Shown piece by piece: positions 1-8,319 of a stretch of DNA of 64,000 nt (its first letter is position 1; the number at the start of each line of letters is the position of its first letter). The position numbers and the translations under genes were made by a program. Below the pieces are notes generated by a model. The model was given only the letters and a program-made list of their open reading frames with translations, had not been told where the DNA came from and did no database searches. The DNA comes from Chryseobacterium paludis (GTDB taxonomy: Bacteria; Bacteroidota; Bacteroidia; Flavobacteriales; Weeksellaceae): assembly GCF_025403485.1 (NCBI RefSeq), contig NZ_CP099966.1, positions 1,488,001 to 1,552,000 of the forward strand, given 5' to 3'.

Positions 1-227
1 ACATGATGCTCTTCTCCATTATCATCTTTGGTAGTCCATAAATGCCATTCGTTAGAATCACCAATGTGTTCCATGATCATTTTGGTAGCATTAAAGCCCT
101 TTTCTGCTTCTGTATGCTCTACTTTTTCAGCTGCCTTCTCACCTTCAGATTCATGTTGTGCATTAGCTAAACCACTAATAAACACAAATAAAAATGCGAA
201 AAATAATGAAGAAATTTTTCTGTTCAT
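1..227 (-). CDS. atpB: F0F1 ATP synthase subunit a (AtpB), N-terminal part, cut by window edge
   Basis: The first 75 codons of a minus-strand gene whose 3' part lies outside the window. The protein starts MNRKISSLFFAF and has a hydrophobic segment ending near ANA-QHE, which looks like a cleavable signal peptide. A charged Glu/Lys/His-rich stretch follows, then FNATKMIMEHIGDSNEWHLW. This extended N-terminus ahead of the membrane core is typical of subunit a in Bacteroidota. Subunit a forms the proton half-channels of ATP synthase in the inner membrane. The small membrane protein gene just upstream on the same strand is probably co-transcribed. The identification is from the conserved N-terminal motif alone, because the proton-channel helices are not visible here. 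Confidence 0.85.
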   Translation of the reverse strand, partial: MNRKISSLFFAFLFVFISGLANAQHESEGEKAAEKVEHTEAEKGFNATKMIMEHIGDSNEWHLWTTKDDNGEEHH

Positions 228-309
228 ATCTCTTTTTTAATCGTGTGCAAATATATCGATTTTATTAAACTTTACCAATATTAAAAATTGATTTTTATCA
301 TCAAAAAAG

Positions 310-579
310 TCAAGATTTGTTAATCAGTTTTATTATAGATAAATATATAAGGAAAGAAGCGATGATAAAGCAAATCACAATAAACAAAAAATCGGCTTTT
401 GTTTTATCAATTATTAGTAAAGAAATAATAAGCCATACAACATCTTTGGAAAGGTTAACCACAAGAAATTTCATTCCTGCATCCGGTTTACCATACAAAT
501 ATCTTTTAAACAGTATGTAGACTATACTGTTAAGGACTATTATTAAAAGTACAATAATGAGGCTATTCCAAATATTCAT
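310..579 (-). CDS. Small three-helix membrane protein preceding atpB
   Basis: This 89-residue protein is almost entirely hydrophobic, with probable membrane segments near residues 6-24, 45-58 and 63-85. It lies 82 nt upstream of atpB on the same strand. In many bacteria this position holds an AtpI/UncI-like assembly helper of the ATP synthase, so a role with the ATP synthase is plausible. I see no AtpI-specific motif, so the function is inferred from position only. A clear Bacteroidota promoter sits directly before its ATG, so it is the first gene of the atp transcript in this direction. The overlapping plus-strand ORF is judged to be a shadow. Confidence 0.6.
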   Translation of the reverse strand: MNIWNSLIIVLLIIVLNSIVYILFKRYLYGKPDAGMKFLVVNLSKDVVWLIISLLIIDKTKADFLFIVICFIIASFLIYLSIIKLINKS

Positions 580-583
580 TTTG

Positions 584-614
584 CAAAAATATAATTATAA
601 TTTATTAAGCAAAA
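584..614 (-). promoter_or_regulatory. Promoter of the pre-atpB gene
   Basis: On the minus strand a TATTTTTG box (584-591) fits the Bacteroidota -7 consensus TAnnTTTG. A TTTTG (610-614) lies 18 nt upstream as a -33 element. The -7 box ends only 4 nt before the ATG, so the transcript may be leaderless. Confidence 0.6.
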
Positions 615-657
615 TAAATCTCTGTCCTCTATATAATATATATTATTAAAAATTCCT

Positions 658-665
658 TATTTTTG
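658..665 (+). promoter_or_regulatory. -7 promoter box for ffh
   Basis: TATTTTTG matches TAnnTTTG and ends 22 nt before the ffh start codon. No convincing -33 TTG was found at the expected distance. Confidence 0.45.
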
Positions 666-687
666 CAGACTATAATTTACAATCAAT

Positions 688-2049
688 ATGTTTAATAGTT
701 TACAGGATAAATTAGACAAAGCGCTTCATAATCTTTCCGGACGTGGAAAAATTACAGAAATCAATGTCGCGGAAACCGTAAAAGAAATTCGTAGAGCATT
801 GGTAGATGCCGATGTTAATTATAAAGTAGCAAAAGATCTTACTAAAAGAGTTCAGGATAAAGCTTTAGGAGAGAATGTTCTTACTTCTCTTACCCCGGGG
901 CAGTTGATGACTAAAATTGTTCATGACGAATTAGTCGACTTGATGGGTGGATCTCAGGAAGGCATTAATCTTTCTGGGAAACCTTCAGTAATTCTTATTG
1001 CGGGTCTTCAGGGTTCTGGTAAAACTACGTTTTCCGGGAAACTAGCTAATTATTTAAATACTAAAAAGAATAAAAAACCTTTATTGGTAGCATGTGACGT
1101 TTATCGTCCGGCTGCGATCGATCAGCTTAAAGTTTTAGGGGGTCAGATCGGAGTTCCTGTTTTCACAGAAGAAGGTTCTACAAACCCTTCTACAATTGCT
1201 GAAAATGCGATCAATTTTGCAAAAGCAAACGGCCACGATGTTGTAATCGTGGATACAGCAGGACGTTTGGCTATTGATGAGCAGATGATGAATGAGATCA
1301 AGTCTGTTCATTATTTCATCAAGCCTCAGGAAACATTATTTGTTGTTGACTCCATGACCGGTCAGGATGCCGTAAATACAGCAAAAGCATTTAATGAGGC
1401 TCTGAATTTTGATGGTGTTGTCCTTACCAAATTAGATGGTGATACAAGAGGGGGTGCTGCTTTAACGATCCGTTCTGTGGTTGAAAAACCAATCAAATTT
1501 ATTTCTACAGGAGAGAAAATGGAGGCTTTAGATCTTTTCTACCCGGAAAGGATGGCTGACAGAATCTTAGGAATGGGAGATGTTGTTTCCCTAGTTGAAA
1601 GAGCTCAGGAGCAATTTGATGAAGAAGAAGCTAAAAAACTTCATAAAAAAATTGCTAAAAATGAATTTGGTTTTGATGACTTCTTGAAGCAAATTAACCA
1701 GATCAAGAAGATGGGTAATATGAAAGATTTAATGGGGATGATTCCAGGAGTTGGAAAGGCAATTAAAGATGTTGAGATCAGCGACGATGCATTCAAACAT
1801 ATTGAGGCGATCATCTACTCTATGACTCCGGATGAAAGAAGAAGACCTTCTATTATTAATACACAGAGAAAACAAAGAATTGCCAGAGGTGCGGGAAGAA
1901 AGATTGAGGATGTAAACCAATTGATGAAGCAATTTGATCAAATGGGTAAAATGATGAAGATGATGCAAGGCCCTCAAGGAAAGCAGATGATGCAGATGAT
2001 GAGCAAAATGCCAAACATGCCGGGAATGGGTGGTATGATGGGGAAATAG
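688..2049 (+). CDS. ffh: Signal recognition particle protein Ffh (SRP54)
   Basis: This is the GTPase of the signal recognition particle. It binds 4.5S RNA and hydrophobic nascent chains and delivers ribosomes to FtsY at the membrane. At 453 residues it has the usual length. The N-terminal helical domain is followed by the NG GTPase domain with GLQGSGKTT (about residues 107-115), DTAGR and TKLDGD. The C-terminal M domain ends in a methionine-rich run (many MM, GMGGMMGK), the flexible tail that binds signal sequences. All expected motifs are intact. It stands alone between a divergent atp-side gene and a convergent barrel gene, sharing a terminator hairpin with the latter. Confidence 0.97.
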   Translation: MFNSLQDKLDKALHNLSGRGKITEINVAETVKEIRRALVDADVNYKVAKDLTKRVQDKALGENVLTSLTPGQLMTKIVHDELVDLMGGSQEGINLSGKPSVILIAGLQGSGKTTFSGKLANYLNTKKNKKPLLVACDVYRPAAIDQLKVLGGQIGVPVFTEEGSTNPSTIAENAINFAKANGHDVVIVDTAGRLAIDEQMMNEIKSVHYFIKPQETLFVVDSMTGQDAVNTAKAFNEALNFDGVVLTKLDGDTRGGAALTIRSVVEKPIKFISTGEKMEALDLFYPERMADRILGMGDVVSLVERAQEQFDEEEAKKLHKKIAKNEFGFDDFLKQINQIKKMGNMKDLMGMIPGVGKAIKDVEISDDAFKHIEAIIYSMTPDERRRPSIINTQRKQRIARGAGRKIEDVNQLMKQFDQMGKMMKMMQGPQGKQMMQMMSKMPNMPGMGGMMGK

Positions 2050-2075
2050 TGAATATAAAAATAATAAGACATAAA

Positions 2076-2102
2076 AAAACTCTCAGAAATTCTGAGAGTT
2101 TT
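2076..2102. terminator. Bidirectional terminator between ffh and the barrel gene
   Basis: A 12-bp perfect stem (2076-2087 with 2091-2102, core CTCTCAGA/TCTGAGAG) has A and T tracts on either side. It can end transcription from both convergent genes. Confidence 0.85.
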
Positions 2103-2106
2103 TATT

Positions 2107-2763
2107 TTATTTGAATTTATATCCCAATCCGATCTGGAAGAAATTCATCTTCAATTTTTCATCCTGTACAGGATTTTTGATCATATTTGTTAGTCCGAAA
2201 CTATAACGTGCATCTACAAATAATCCTTTGTATACATTGTAATCAGCACCGAAGAAAAGTCCAAAATCTGTAGATTTTAAATTATCATTGAAAGCTCTTT
2301 CAAGATATTCTTCACCCTCGTTGATTCCCTGAGGGTTGGCCATTGCTCCACTTACTTTAATTTTTGCCGTCGTATTGGTTTTAAAACTCACATAAGGACC
2401 TGCATAAATTCCTAATTCCGGAGTTGCATAATATCTTGCTGATACAGGAATTACAATTCTATTAAAATTTAAATTTTCAGTTACTGTAACCCCACCAGGC
2501 AGTGACACTTTTGCCTTTCCTCCTAAATTTGCATATTGTACTTCTCCCTGAACAGCAAATTTATTATTAAATTTATGCTCAACTAAAGCTCCAATATAAA
2601 ATCCAGATTTTGATTTTAAGCCTCCTTCAATCTCCTCAAATTCAATATCATTGTCATTAGAATTTAATTTTGATAAAGCATAACCAGCTTTTACTCCAAA
2701 TTTAGTCTGCGCATTCATACTCGCAAAAAAAGCCAATGCTGATGCTAATAAGATTTTTTTCAT
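2107..2763 (-). CDS. Outer-membrane beta-barrel protein (PorT-like family)
   Basis: This 218-residue protein has a clear signal peptide (MKKILLASALAFFASMNAQ). The rest alternates short hydrophobic and polar strands with repeated Gly/Tyr/Phe. It opens with FGVKAGYALSKLN and ends in an aromatic-rich strand (FFQIGLGYKF). This is the layout of the small 8-10-stranded outer-membrane barrels annotated as PorT-family or outer membrane beta-barrel in Bacteroidota. Its ligand or role cannot be told from sequence. Two further barrel genes follow on the same strand, each with its own terminator, so the three look like separate transcription units. Confidence 0.85.
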   Translation of the reverse strand: MKKILLASALAFFASMNAQTKFGVKAGYALSKLNSNDNDIEFEEIEGGLKSKSGFYIGALVEHKFNNKFAVQGEVQYANLGGKAKVSLPGGVTVTENLNFNRIVIPVSARYYATPELGIYAGPYVSFKTNTTAKIKVSGAMANPQGINEGEEYLERAFNDNLKSTDFGLFFGADYNVYKGLFVDARYSFGLTNMIKNPVQDEKLKMNFFQIGLGYKFK

Positions 2764-2800
2764 GTTCGATTGATTTTAAAATTTTAGTTTTATTTATAAC

Positions 2801-2830
2801 AAAAAGACCTAAGCAAGCTTAAGTCTTTTT
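2801..2830 (-). terminator. Terminator downstream of the second barrel gene
   Basis: Near-perfect 14-bp inverted repeat (AAAAAGACCTAAGC with GCTTAAGTCTTTTT) with one mismatch and a T tract on the minus strand, between two tandem minus-strand genes. Confidence 0.7.
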
Positions 2831-2851
2831 ATATTTAATGTACTTTGTTAA

Positions 2852-3508
2852 TTACTTAGCAAAAACATATTTAACTCCGAAAGTTACAGAAGATAAGTTC
2901 AATCCGAAGTTATAGTTGTTAGTAGCATCACCGTCTTTTGGCTTATAATTGCTGTAACCAAACTCTCCGATTGTAGCTTCGATAGACCAGTTTTTGTTTA
3001 AGAAATAATCTAAACCTGGCTTCACAGTAACACCAATTTTAGTGTATTTAGCTTCAGTAGAAGTTGAGTTTGTAACTGTAGTAGAACCTGAAGTAGTTAC
3101 TGAATTGTTTTCAGTTTCAGTTTTCCCAAACTGCATTGGTACTGCTAATTGTCCGAAAATATATAATTTATCAGATAAAGTCCAATATTTTCTTACGAAA
3201 GGAGCAACAACAAAAGCTGGTTTTTTAACAATGCTTTCAGTTACATTTACAGCACCTGGCAATGCTAAAGTCGTTGTTTGAGTAGTTTTTTCAGTCTGGT
3301 ATCCAACTCCAACTCCAACTGCTAAGTTTGTTCCAACAAAATATCCAACTGTAGGTAATACATTGAAGTTTTCTTTTTTGTAGTTACCATTGTCGCTTTC
3401 TTCTTGAGAATAACCAACAGATCCTGATAAATATGCAGTTCCTTTTGCAATCTGAGCATTAGATAAACCGAAAAGTGCAATAGCACTCGCTAATAATAAT
3501 TTTTTCAT
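2852..3508 (-). CDS. Outer-membrane beta-barrel protein
   Basis: A 218-residue secreted protein with signal peptide MKKLLLASAIALFGLSNAQ followed by alternating beta strands. The loops are rich in Ser/Thr/Asn, especially around residues 125-150 (runs of TTSGSTTVTNS type). The C-terminus SSVTFGVKYVFAK is a typical last barrel strand with aromatic residues. It resembles the neighbouring barrels in signal peptide and length but has a different body, so it is not a recent tandem duplicate. The Thr/Ser-rich stretch probably forms an exposed loop. Function is unknown beyond outer-membrane localisation. Confidence 0.85.
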   Translation of the reverse strand: MKKLLLASAIALFGLSNAQIAKGTAYLSGSVGYSQEESDNGNYKKENFNVLPTVGYFVGTNLAVGVGVGYQTEKTTQTTTLALPGAVNVTESIVKKPAFVVAPFVRKYWTLSDKLYIFGQLAVPMQFGKTETENNSVTTSGSTTVTNSTSTEAKYTKIGVTVKPGLDYFLNKNWSIEATIGEFGYSNYKPKDGDATNNYNFGLNLSSVTFGVKYVFAK

Positions 3509-3536
3509 TTTAAAAAATTTTAATACTTTCTTAGAG

Positions 3537-3544
3537 CAAATTTA
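3537..3544 (-). promoter_or_regulatory. -7 promoter box for the second barrel gene
   Basis: TAAATTTG on the minus strand lies about 28 nt before the ATG and matches TAnnTTTG exactly. Confidence 0.5.
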
Positions 3545-3664
3545 CAGCGGGGTACCTTAATATTAAAATTTGTTAATATGATTAATATCACTCACAAAAA
3601 TCAATGCTTTATAATAATAAAATGCAGCTGAGAGGGACTTTTAAGTTTTTCACAATATTTTGAA

Positions 3665-3694
3665 TAAAAAAACTCCAATTATGCAATTGGAGTT
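3665..3694 (-). terminator. Terminator of the third barrel gene
   Basis: A 10-bp perfect stem AACTCCAATT/AATTGGAGTT with a 4-nt loop is followed by a T run on the minus strand, 26 nt past the stop codon. Confidence 0.85.
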
Positions 3695-3719
3695 AAGAAA
3701 CCTTAATATTTCTTAAAAT

Positions 3720-4217
3720 TTATCTAAGGTAGAAATTGTAACCAATATTTACAGCTCCTATAGTCCAGCTTGTTCTATACCAGCCATAATCACGTCTGTT
3801 ACTAATGCTTTGGTACCCTATATACAATTCTCCTTTAGACATTTGATAACCAAATTTTGGCTGAGCATAAAATCCGCCATCGATACCATCTTTTAAAGAA
3901 ATTGCATATCCAAGATCTAATCCTACAAAAATAGGAGCCCCTGAAAACTTATACTTTCCAGAAACAGCCACTGGAATAAATCCAAAATCATCAAAGTTGT
4001 CTTTCCCAAAGAAATGAGAGTATCCAGAAGCAACACCCAGGTCGAAACCTTTTGCAATATTCCACATATAAGATGCGTCCACACCTAAAGTAAATGATGA
4101 AACATCACTGGCATCAGCTACAGGAATCCCAATATGCCCCCCTAGTTTAAAACCTTCTTGTGCATGAACAGCACTCCCTAGTAGCGCAAAAGCGCCCAAT
4201 AATAATAGTTTTTTCAT
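3720..4217 (-). CDS. Small outer-membrane beta-barrel protein
   Basis: A 165-residue protein with signal peptide MKKLLLLGAFALLGSAVHAQ. The body has about eight short amphipathic strands rich in Gly, Tyr and Phe (FKLGGHIGIPVAD, LGVASGYSHFFG, FVGLDLGYAISL) and ends in a barrel-type strand (IGAVNIGYNFYLR). It is smaller than the two neighbouring barrels, consistent with an OmpA/OmpX-like eight-stranded fold. A terminator and a full promoter flank it, so it is a monocistronic unit. The ligand or function cannot be inferred. Confidence 0.8.
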   Translation of the reverse strand: MKKLLLLGAFALLGSAVHAQEGFKLGGHIGIPVADASDVSSFTLGVDASYMWNIAKGFDLGVASGYSHFFGKDNFDDFGFIPVAVSGKYKFSGAPIFVGLDLGYAISLKDGIDGGFYAQPKFGYQMSKGELYIGYQSISNRRDYGWYRTSWTIGAVNIGYNFYLR

Positions 4218-4242
4218 TTTTAAATAGTTTTGATTGATACTG

Positions 4243-4272
4243 CAAAATTAACATTTATTTTTAATTTCAAAA
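4243..4272 (-). promoter_or_regulatory. Promoter of the third barrel gene
   Basis: Minus strand: -7 box TAATTTTG (4243-4250) and -33 TTTTG (4268-4272) separated by 17 nt. The box ends 25 nt before the ATG. Confidence 0.6.
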
Positions 4273-4290
4273 CCAGTAAAAACACGGATA

Positions 4291-4317
4291 AAAAAACCAC
4301 TTACTTAATAAGTGGTT
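4291..4317 (-). terminator. Terminator downstream of phoH
   Basis: A 9-bp stem AACCACTTA/TAAGTGGTT with a 5-nt loop is followed by a T run on the minus strand, about 80 nt past the phoH stop. Confidence 0.75.
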
Positions 4318-4399
4318 CAAATTATAATATTATAAGCTTCTTTTTTCTTGACTTTTTCGATTTACTGAACTATTCTTTATTTGGAAAACCATCATTCTT

Positions 4400-5356
4400 T
4401 TAATCTCTTAACCTTTTATCCTCTTCATTGTAAGCAAGAATAATTTTTCTCACAACCGGATGTCTTACCACATCTTCTTCAGTAAGATGTACAAAACCTA
4501 TTTCATTGACTCCATGAAGAATTCGCATGGCTTCTTTTAGTCCAGATTGTTGGTTTCTTGGTAAATCTATCTGAGTTGGATCTCCCGTAATAATGAATTT
4601 AGCATTCATTCCCATTCTGGTAAGAAACATCTTCATTTGAGCATGTGTTGTATTTTGTGCTTCATCCAAAATAACGAAGGCGTCGTCCAGCGTTCTACCT
4701 CTCATAAAAGCTAATGGAGCCACTTCAATTACTTTTTTCTCCATAAAACCTTCCAGTTTCTCATGAGGAATCATATCTCTAAGAGCATCATATAATGGCT
4801 GTAAATAGGGATCAAGCTTTTCTTTCAGATCTCCTGGTAAAAAACCTAAACTCTCCCCTGCTTCTACTGCGGGTCTGGTAAGAATAATTCTTTTAACTTC
4901 TTTATCTCTTAAAGCCCTCGCTGCTAAAGCGACACTGGTATATGTTTTACCAGTCCCGGCAGGTCCTATAGCAAAAACCATATCTTTTTTCTCTGTCTCT
5001 TTTACAAGTTTTTTAAGATTAGTGGTTTTAGCTTTTATTACTTTACCATTAACTCCTTTTACGATAATATCCTGATCAAAGATCAAATGTTTTTCGTTCT
5101 CGTCCTTAATATTAAGAAGGTTTTCAACATCCTTAAGTTCAATAGAATTATTTTTTGAAATAAATTTAACAATATCATCAAGTTTTTGTCTAAATATATC
5201 TAAAGCTTCCTGATTTCCTTTTGCCAAGATATAATGATCTCTACCAGTAATTTTAAGGGTTGGAAAGCTGGATTTTAATAAATTGAAATATTGGTTATTA
5301 ACTCCATAGAAGATTTTCACATCGATATCTTCCAAATCATATGTTAATTCAAACAT
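4400..5356 (-). CDS. PhoH-family ATPase
   Basis: A 318-residue cytoplasmic P-loop ATPase of the PhoH family, related to the helicase domain of superfamily 1 and linked to RNA metabolism and phosphate stress in other bacteria. An N-terminal region of about 110 residues precedes the ATPase domain. Motifs are GPAGTGKTYTS (Walker A, near residue 132), FVILDEAQN (Walker B) and ITGDPTQIDLP (sensor region), all intact. The length matches chromosomal PhoH/PhoL proteins. The gene is alone between a terminator and a 380-nt intergenic region that includes a 12-bp palindrome near its start. The cellular substrate is not established for this family. Confidence 0.93.
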   Translation of the reverse strand: MFELTYDLEDIDVKIFYGVNNQYFNLLKSSFPTLKITGRDHYILAKGNQEALDIFRQKLDDIVKFISKNNSIELKDVENLLNIKDENEKHLIFDQDIIVKGVNGKVIKAKTTNLKKLVKETEKKDMVFAIGPAGTGKTYTSVALAARALRDKEVKRIILTRPAVEAGESLGFLPGDLKEKLDPYLQPLYDALRDMIPHEKLEGFMEKKVIEVAPLAFMRGRTLDDAFVILDEAQNTTHAQMKMFLTRMGMNAKFIITGDPTQIDLPRNQQSGLKEAMRILHGVNEIGFVHLTEEDVVRHPVVRKIILAYNEEDKRLRD

Positions 5357-5736
5357 GTAAGCATTTTTTTATTAGATCTAAATTTAGAGTTTTTTTTCAA
5401 ACTTGTATTAATTTTGTTAGTAACAATTTTCATCTCAAGGGCTTTAAGACACAATTGCTTAACCCTTAATTAAATAAAATACATTTTCATTCTAAATTTA
5501 TTGAAAATAAATACAAATTTAAGTTTGTCGTTATATTTCCAAGTATCAAAATAACAGTTTTCATATTGTATCTGGGATTCATCTAATTTTAGAGATCAGC
5601 CCTGTTTTAGATGGCAGCTATATAATCAAATCGCCTTGCAGTTACTCTTTTTATTATTTTTTATGAGTTGTAAACACCCGATTTTCCTTTATTTTAAATA
5701 AATTTGCAAGACTAGTATTATTCCACAACTACAAAA
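5357..5736. other. 380-nt intergenic region between divergent genes
   Basis: AT-rich spacer between the divergent phoH and SAM-hydrolase genes. It holds a perfect 12-bp palindrome TCTAAATTTAGA (5377-5388) about 21 nt before phoH and the -7 box of the plus-strand gene near its end. Between these I find no ORF with coding character, no tRNA-like fold and no recognisable riboswitch. The palindrome could be a regulator site or overlap the phoH -10 region. Confidence 0.4.
5699..5706 (+). promoter_or_regulatory. -7 promoter box for the SAM hydrolase gene
   Basis: TAAATTTG followed by C matches TAnnTTTG and ends 30 nt before the ATG at 5737. Confidence 0.5.
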
Positions 5737-6564
5737 ATGTCAATTATCACGCTTACTTCGGATTTCGGAAATTTAGATTACAGGGTTTCAGCTGTGAAAG
5801 GCAAGATTCTTTCTCTAAATCCTGAGGTTAACATTATTGATATTACCCACGAAATTCAGGCATACAATCTTATACAGACTTCATATATCGTAAGAAATGC
5901 TTATAAACATTTTCCTAAAGGAACCATTCATATCGTATCTGTAGACAGCTTTTATCACAAATCACGAAGAAATATTTTATACAAGGCAGATGGTTCTTAC
6001 TTTTTAGCAGCCGACAATGGCCTATTAAGTCTTGTATTTTTTGATATTAAACCTGAGGCTATTTATGAGATTACTTTAAATAACAGGTTTGATGATGTTA
6101 TTAATTTTACTTCTACAGATATTTTTGTGCCGGCAGCAGTACATTTGGCTAACGGGGGCCTTCCAGAAGTGATCGGTAGAAAAATAAAAAATGTAAAAGA
6201 ACTTTTATTTCCAAAACCGGTCTATAACGAGGCTGAAAAAATGATTATTGGCGAGGTCATGTACATTGATAATTTCGGAAATATAATATCAAATATCAGC
6301 AAGGATTTTTTTGAAGCAGCAGGTAAAGGACATGAGAACTTTACGATCAAATTCAGGAATTTAAGTCTTTCAAAAGTATTTTCAAGTCACACTGAGGTTG
6401 TTTCAGATTGGGAAAGGGAGACTGAATTTCACGGACAGTCAGCAGCTATTTTTAATGACAGTCAACTGTTGGAGCTTACCATTTATAAAGGAAGCAAAAA
6501 AAATGGTGCAAAAAGTTTGTTTGGATTAAATGTTGGCGGTAATATTTACATAGAATTTCTGTAA
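5737..6564 (+). CDS. SAM hydroxide adenosyltransferase / SAM hydrolase family protein (DUF62)
   Basis: A 275-residue protein of the DUF62 family, relatives of the SAM fluorinase/chlorinase that use water or hydroxide to split S-adenosylmethionine into adenosine and methionine. The N-terminus ITLTSDFG, the middle motifs IHIVSVDSF and ADNGLLSLVF, and a C-terminal all-beta domain with IDNFGNIISNI are the family hallmarks. The gene has its own promoter and ends 63 nt before the E2 gene, which also has a promoter. Family membership is strong. The reaction is inferred from characterised archaeal and bacterial members. Confidence 0.9.
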   Translation: MSIITLTSDFGNLDYRVSAVKGKILSLNPEVNIIDITHEIQAYNLIQTSYIVRNAYKHFPKGTIHIVSVDSFYHKSRRNILYKADGSYFLAADNGLLSLVFFDIKPEAIYEITLNNRFDDVINFTSTDIFVPAAVHLANGGLPEVIGRKIKNVKELLFPKPVYNEAEKMIIGEVMYIDNFGNIISNISKDFFEAAGKGHENFTIKFRNLSLSKVFSSHTEVVSDWERETEFHGQSAAIFNDSQLLELTIYKGSKKNGAKSLFGLNVGGNIYIEFL

Positions 6565-6599
6565 AATTATATATTCCGTAAAAAAACCGATTTTTTTTA

Positions 6600-6607
6600 T
6601 ATATTTG
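6600..6607 (+). promoter_or_regulatory. -7 promoter box for the E2 gene
   Basis: TATATTTG matches TAnnTTTG, 20 nt before the start codon at 6628. Confidence 0.45.
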
Positions 6608-6627
6608 TCAAAATCTAAAAAATAAAA

Positions 6628-7935
6628 ATGGCAGAGTACAAATTATTGCTTCCTTCCATGGGAGAAGGTGTTATGGAAGCTACAATTATCACTTGGTTAT
6701 TCAATGAGGGTGATCATGTGAAGGAGGATGATTCCGTAGTAGAAATTGCAACAGATAAGGTAGATTCAGACGTTCCGACACCAGTTTCGGGAAAAATTAT
6801 AAAAATCTTAAAGCAAAAGGATGAAGTTGCTAAAGTTGGTGAAGCCATTGCTATTTTAGAAATTGAAGGAGAAGGCGGAAATACAGCTGAAGAAGTTAAA
6901 ACTGAAACTCCAGCTTCTGCTCCGGATACACAAGTTTTAAAAACAATTGAAGAACCGTTGAAAACGGGGAATTCTAATGTTGAATTTTCAGGAGACCTTT
7001 ACTTATCTCCACTTGTAAAATCAATTGCACAACAAGAAAATATTTCAGAATCTGAACTAAAATCCATTAAAGGAAGTGGTTTAGAAGGAAGAATTACCAA
7101 AGAAGATATATTATCATATGTAAGTAACAGAGGTAGCCAGCCTCAGGCAGCACCAGTTCAGCAAGCTATTTCAGCTCCACAGCCAGTTGCTACAACTCCT
7201 GTTGTTACTCCAATCTCAGTTTCAGTAGGTGATGAGATCATTCCAATGGACAGAATGAGAAAAATCATTGCTGAGAACATGGTAAAAGCAAAACATATTG
7301 CGCCGCATGTTACTTCTTTCATTGAAACAGACGTTACCAACGTTGTAAAATGGAGAAATAAACATAAGGATCTATTCGAAAAGCGCGAAGGTGAAAAACT
7401 TACTTTCATGCCTATTTTTGTTAAAGCAATTGTAAAAGCAATCCAGGACTATCCAATGATCAATGTTTCTGTAAATGGAGATAATATCATTAAAAAGAAA
7501 AACATCAATATTGGTATGGCTACGGCACTTCCTGATGGAAACCTTATTGTTCCTGTAATTAAAAATGCAGATCAACTTTCTCTTTCTGGTTTGGCAAAAG
7601 CGATCAATGATTTAGCTTTCAGAGCAAGAAATAAGAAATTAAGACCGGAAGACACTCAGGGAGCTACTTATACAATATCTAATGTAGGAAGCTTTGGAAA
7701 TTTAATGGGAACTCCTATTATTCCTCAGCCTCAGGTTGCTATTTTAGCAATTGGAGCAATTGTTAAAAAACCTGCAGTATTAGAAACTAAAGATGGTGAT
7801 GTGATTGCTATTCGTCAGTTAATGTTCATGTCTCACTCTTATGACCACAGAGTGGTAGACGGTTCTTTAGGTGGAATGTTCCTGAAACATGTTCATGACT
7901 ACCTTCAAAACTGGGATCTGAATACAGAAGTATAA
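6628..7935 (+). CDS. 2-oxo acid dehydrogenase E2 (dihydrolipoamide acyltransferase)
   Basis: The E2 core of a 2-oxo acid dehydrogenase complex, 435 residues. Domains in order: one lipoyl domain (residues 1-80) with the lipoylated lysine in EIATDKVDSD; an Ala/Pro-rich linker; a peripheral subunit-binding domain (about 126-170, SPLVKSIAQQ to TKEDILSYV); a second linker; and the catalytic acyltransferase domain ending with SYDHRVVDG, the active-site His-Asp motif. A separate odhB lies at 21.6 kb, so this copy is more likely the branched-chain oxo acid or pyruvate type. The single lipoyl domain and no neighbouring E1 leave the substrate open. Confidence 0.92.
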   Translation: MAEYKLLLPSMGEGVMEATIITWLFNEGDHVKEDDSVVEIATDKVDSDVPTPVSGKIIKILKQKDEVAKVGEAIAILEIEGEGGNTAEEVKTETPASAPDTQVLKTIEEPLKTGNSNVEFSGDLYLSPLVKSIAQQENISESELKSIKGSGLEGRITKEDILSYVSNRGSQPQAAPVQQAISAPQPVATTPVVTPISVSVGDEIIPMDRMRKIIAENMVKAKHIAPHVTSFIETDVTNVVKWRNKHKDLFEKREGEKLTFMPIFVKAIVKAIQDYPMINVSVNGDNIIKKKNINIGMATALPDGNLIVPVIKNADQLSLSGLAKAINDLAFRARNKKLRPEDTQGATYTISNVGSFGNLMGTPIIPQPQVAILAIGAIVKKPAVLETKDGDVIAIRQLMFMSHSYDHRVVDGSLGGMFLKHVHDYLQNWDLNTEV

Positions 7936-7974
7936 GTAATAGGCAATAATTCATATTGCTTATTATAAAATATT

Positions 7975-8001
7975 AACCTTCGATTTATCGGAGGTTTTTT
8001 T
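7975..8001 (+). terminator. Terminator of the E2 gene
   Basis: A 9-bp stem AACCTTCGA/TCGGAGGTT (one G-U pair) with a 4-nt loop is followed by a run of seven T, 40 nt after the stop. Confidence 0.75.
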
Positions 8002-8022
8002 ACGTGTAAAAATCATTATACC

Positions 8023-8319
8023 CTAATTCTTAGCACCTGCCAACGAAATTACCCAAACGGCAAATACCCCGTAAAGAATCAGAAAAATCAACACAGAGAA
8101 GAAAAAAACAAGAAGTAATATCCTGGTTATCCCAGCCTTTGAAAAAATGACACCCAAAAGAATAACAAACAGATTGAGTAAGACGAGATAGTGATAAGTA
8201 TCAAAAAACTCATTAGTCAAAAATCCATTGATTATTAAAAATAAGATATGAGAAATAACAAAAAATATGCAAACCAAGATTGCTAATGCATTTGGATTTT
8301 TCTTAAAAACTTCAAACAT
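8023..8319 (-). CDS. Small membrane protein of unknown function
   Basis: A 98-residue protein with three strongly hydrophobic segments near residues 12-34, 43-62 and 66-93 and a short basic N-terminus (MFEVFKKNPN). No family motif is recognisable. It sits alone on the minus strand between the E2 terminator and the divergent ClC gene. Its length, a uniform hydrophobic pattern and an A-rich stretch just before the ATG support a real gene. The function is unknown. Confidence 0.6.
   Translation of the reverse strand: MFEVFKKNPNALAILVCIFFVISHILFLIINGFLTNEFFDTYHYLVLLNLFVILLGVIFSKAGITRILLLVFFFSVLIFLILYGVFAVWVISLAGAKN

Noticed and set aside
28..240. Plus-strand ORF of 70 codons near the left edge
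   Set aside because: It is a shadow of the minus-strand atpB gene, whose translation matches the known N-terminus of subunit a.
317..520. Plus-strand ORF of 67 codons
   Set aside because: It lies opposite the small membrane protein gene, which has a promoter and a hydrophobic pattern; this ORF has neither.
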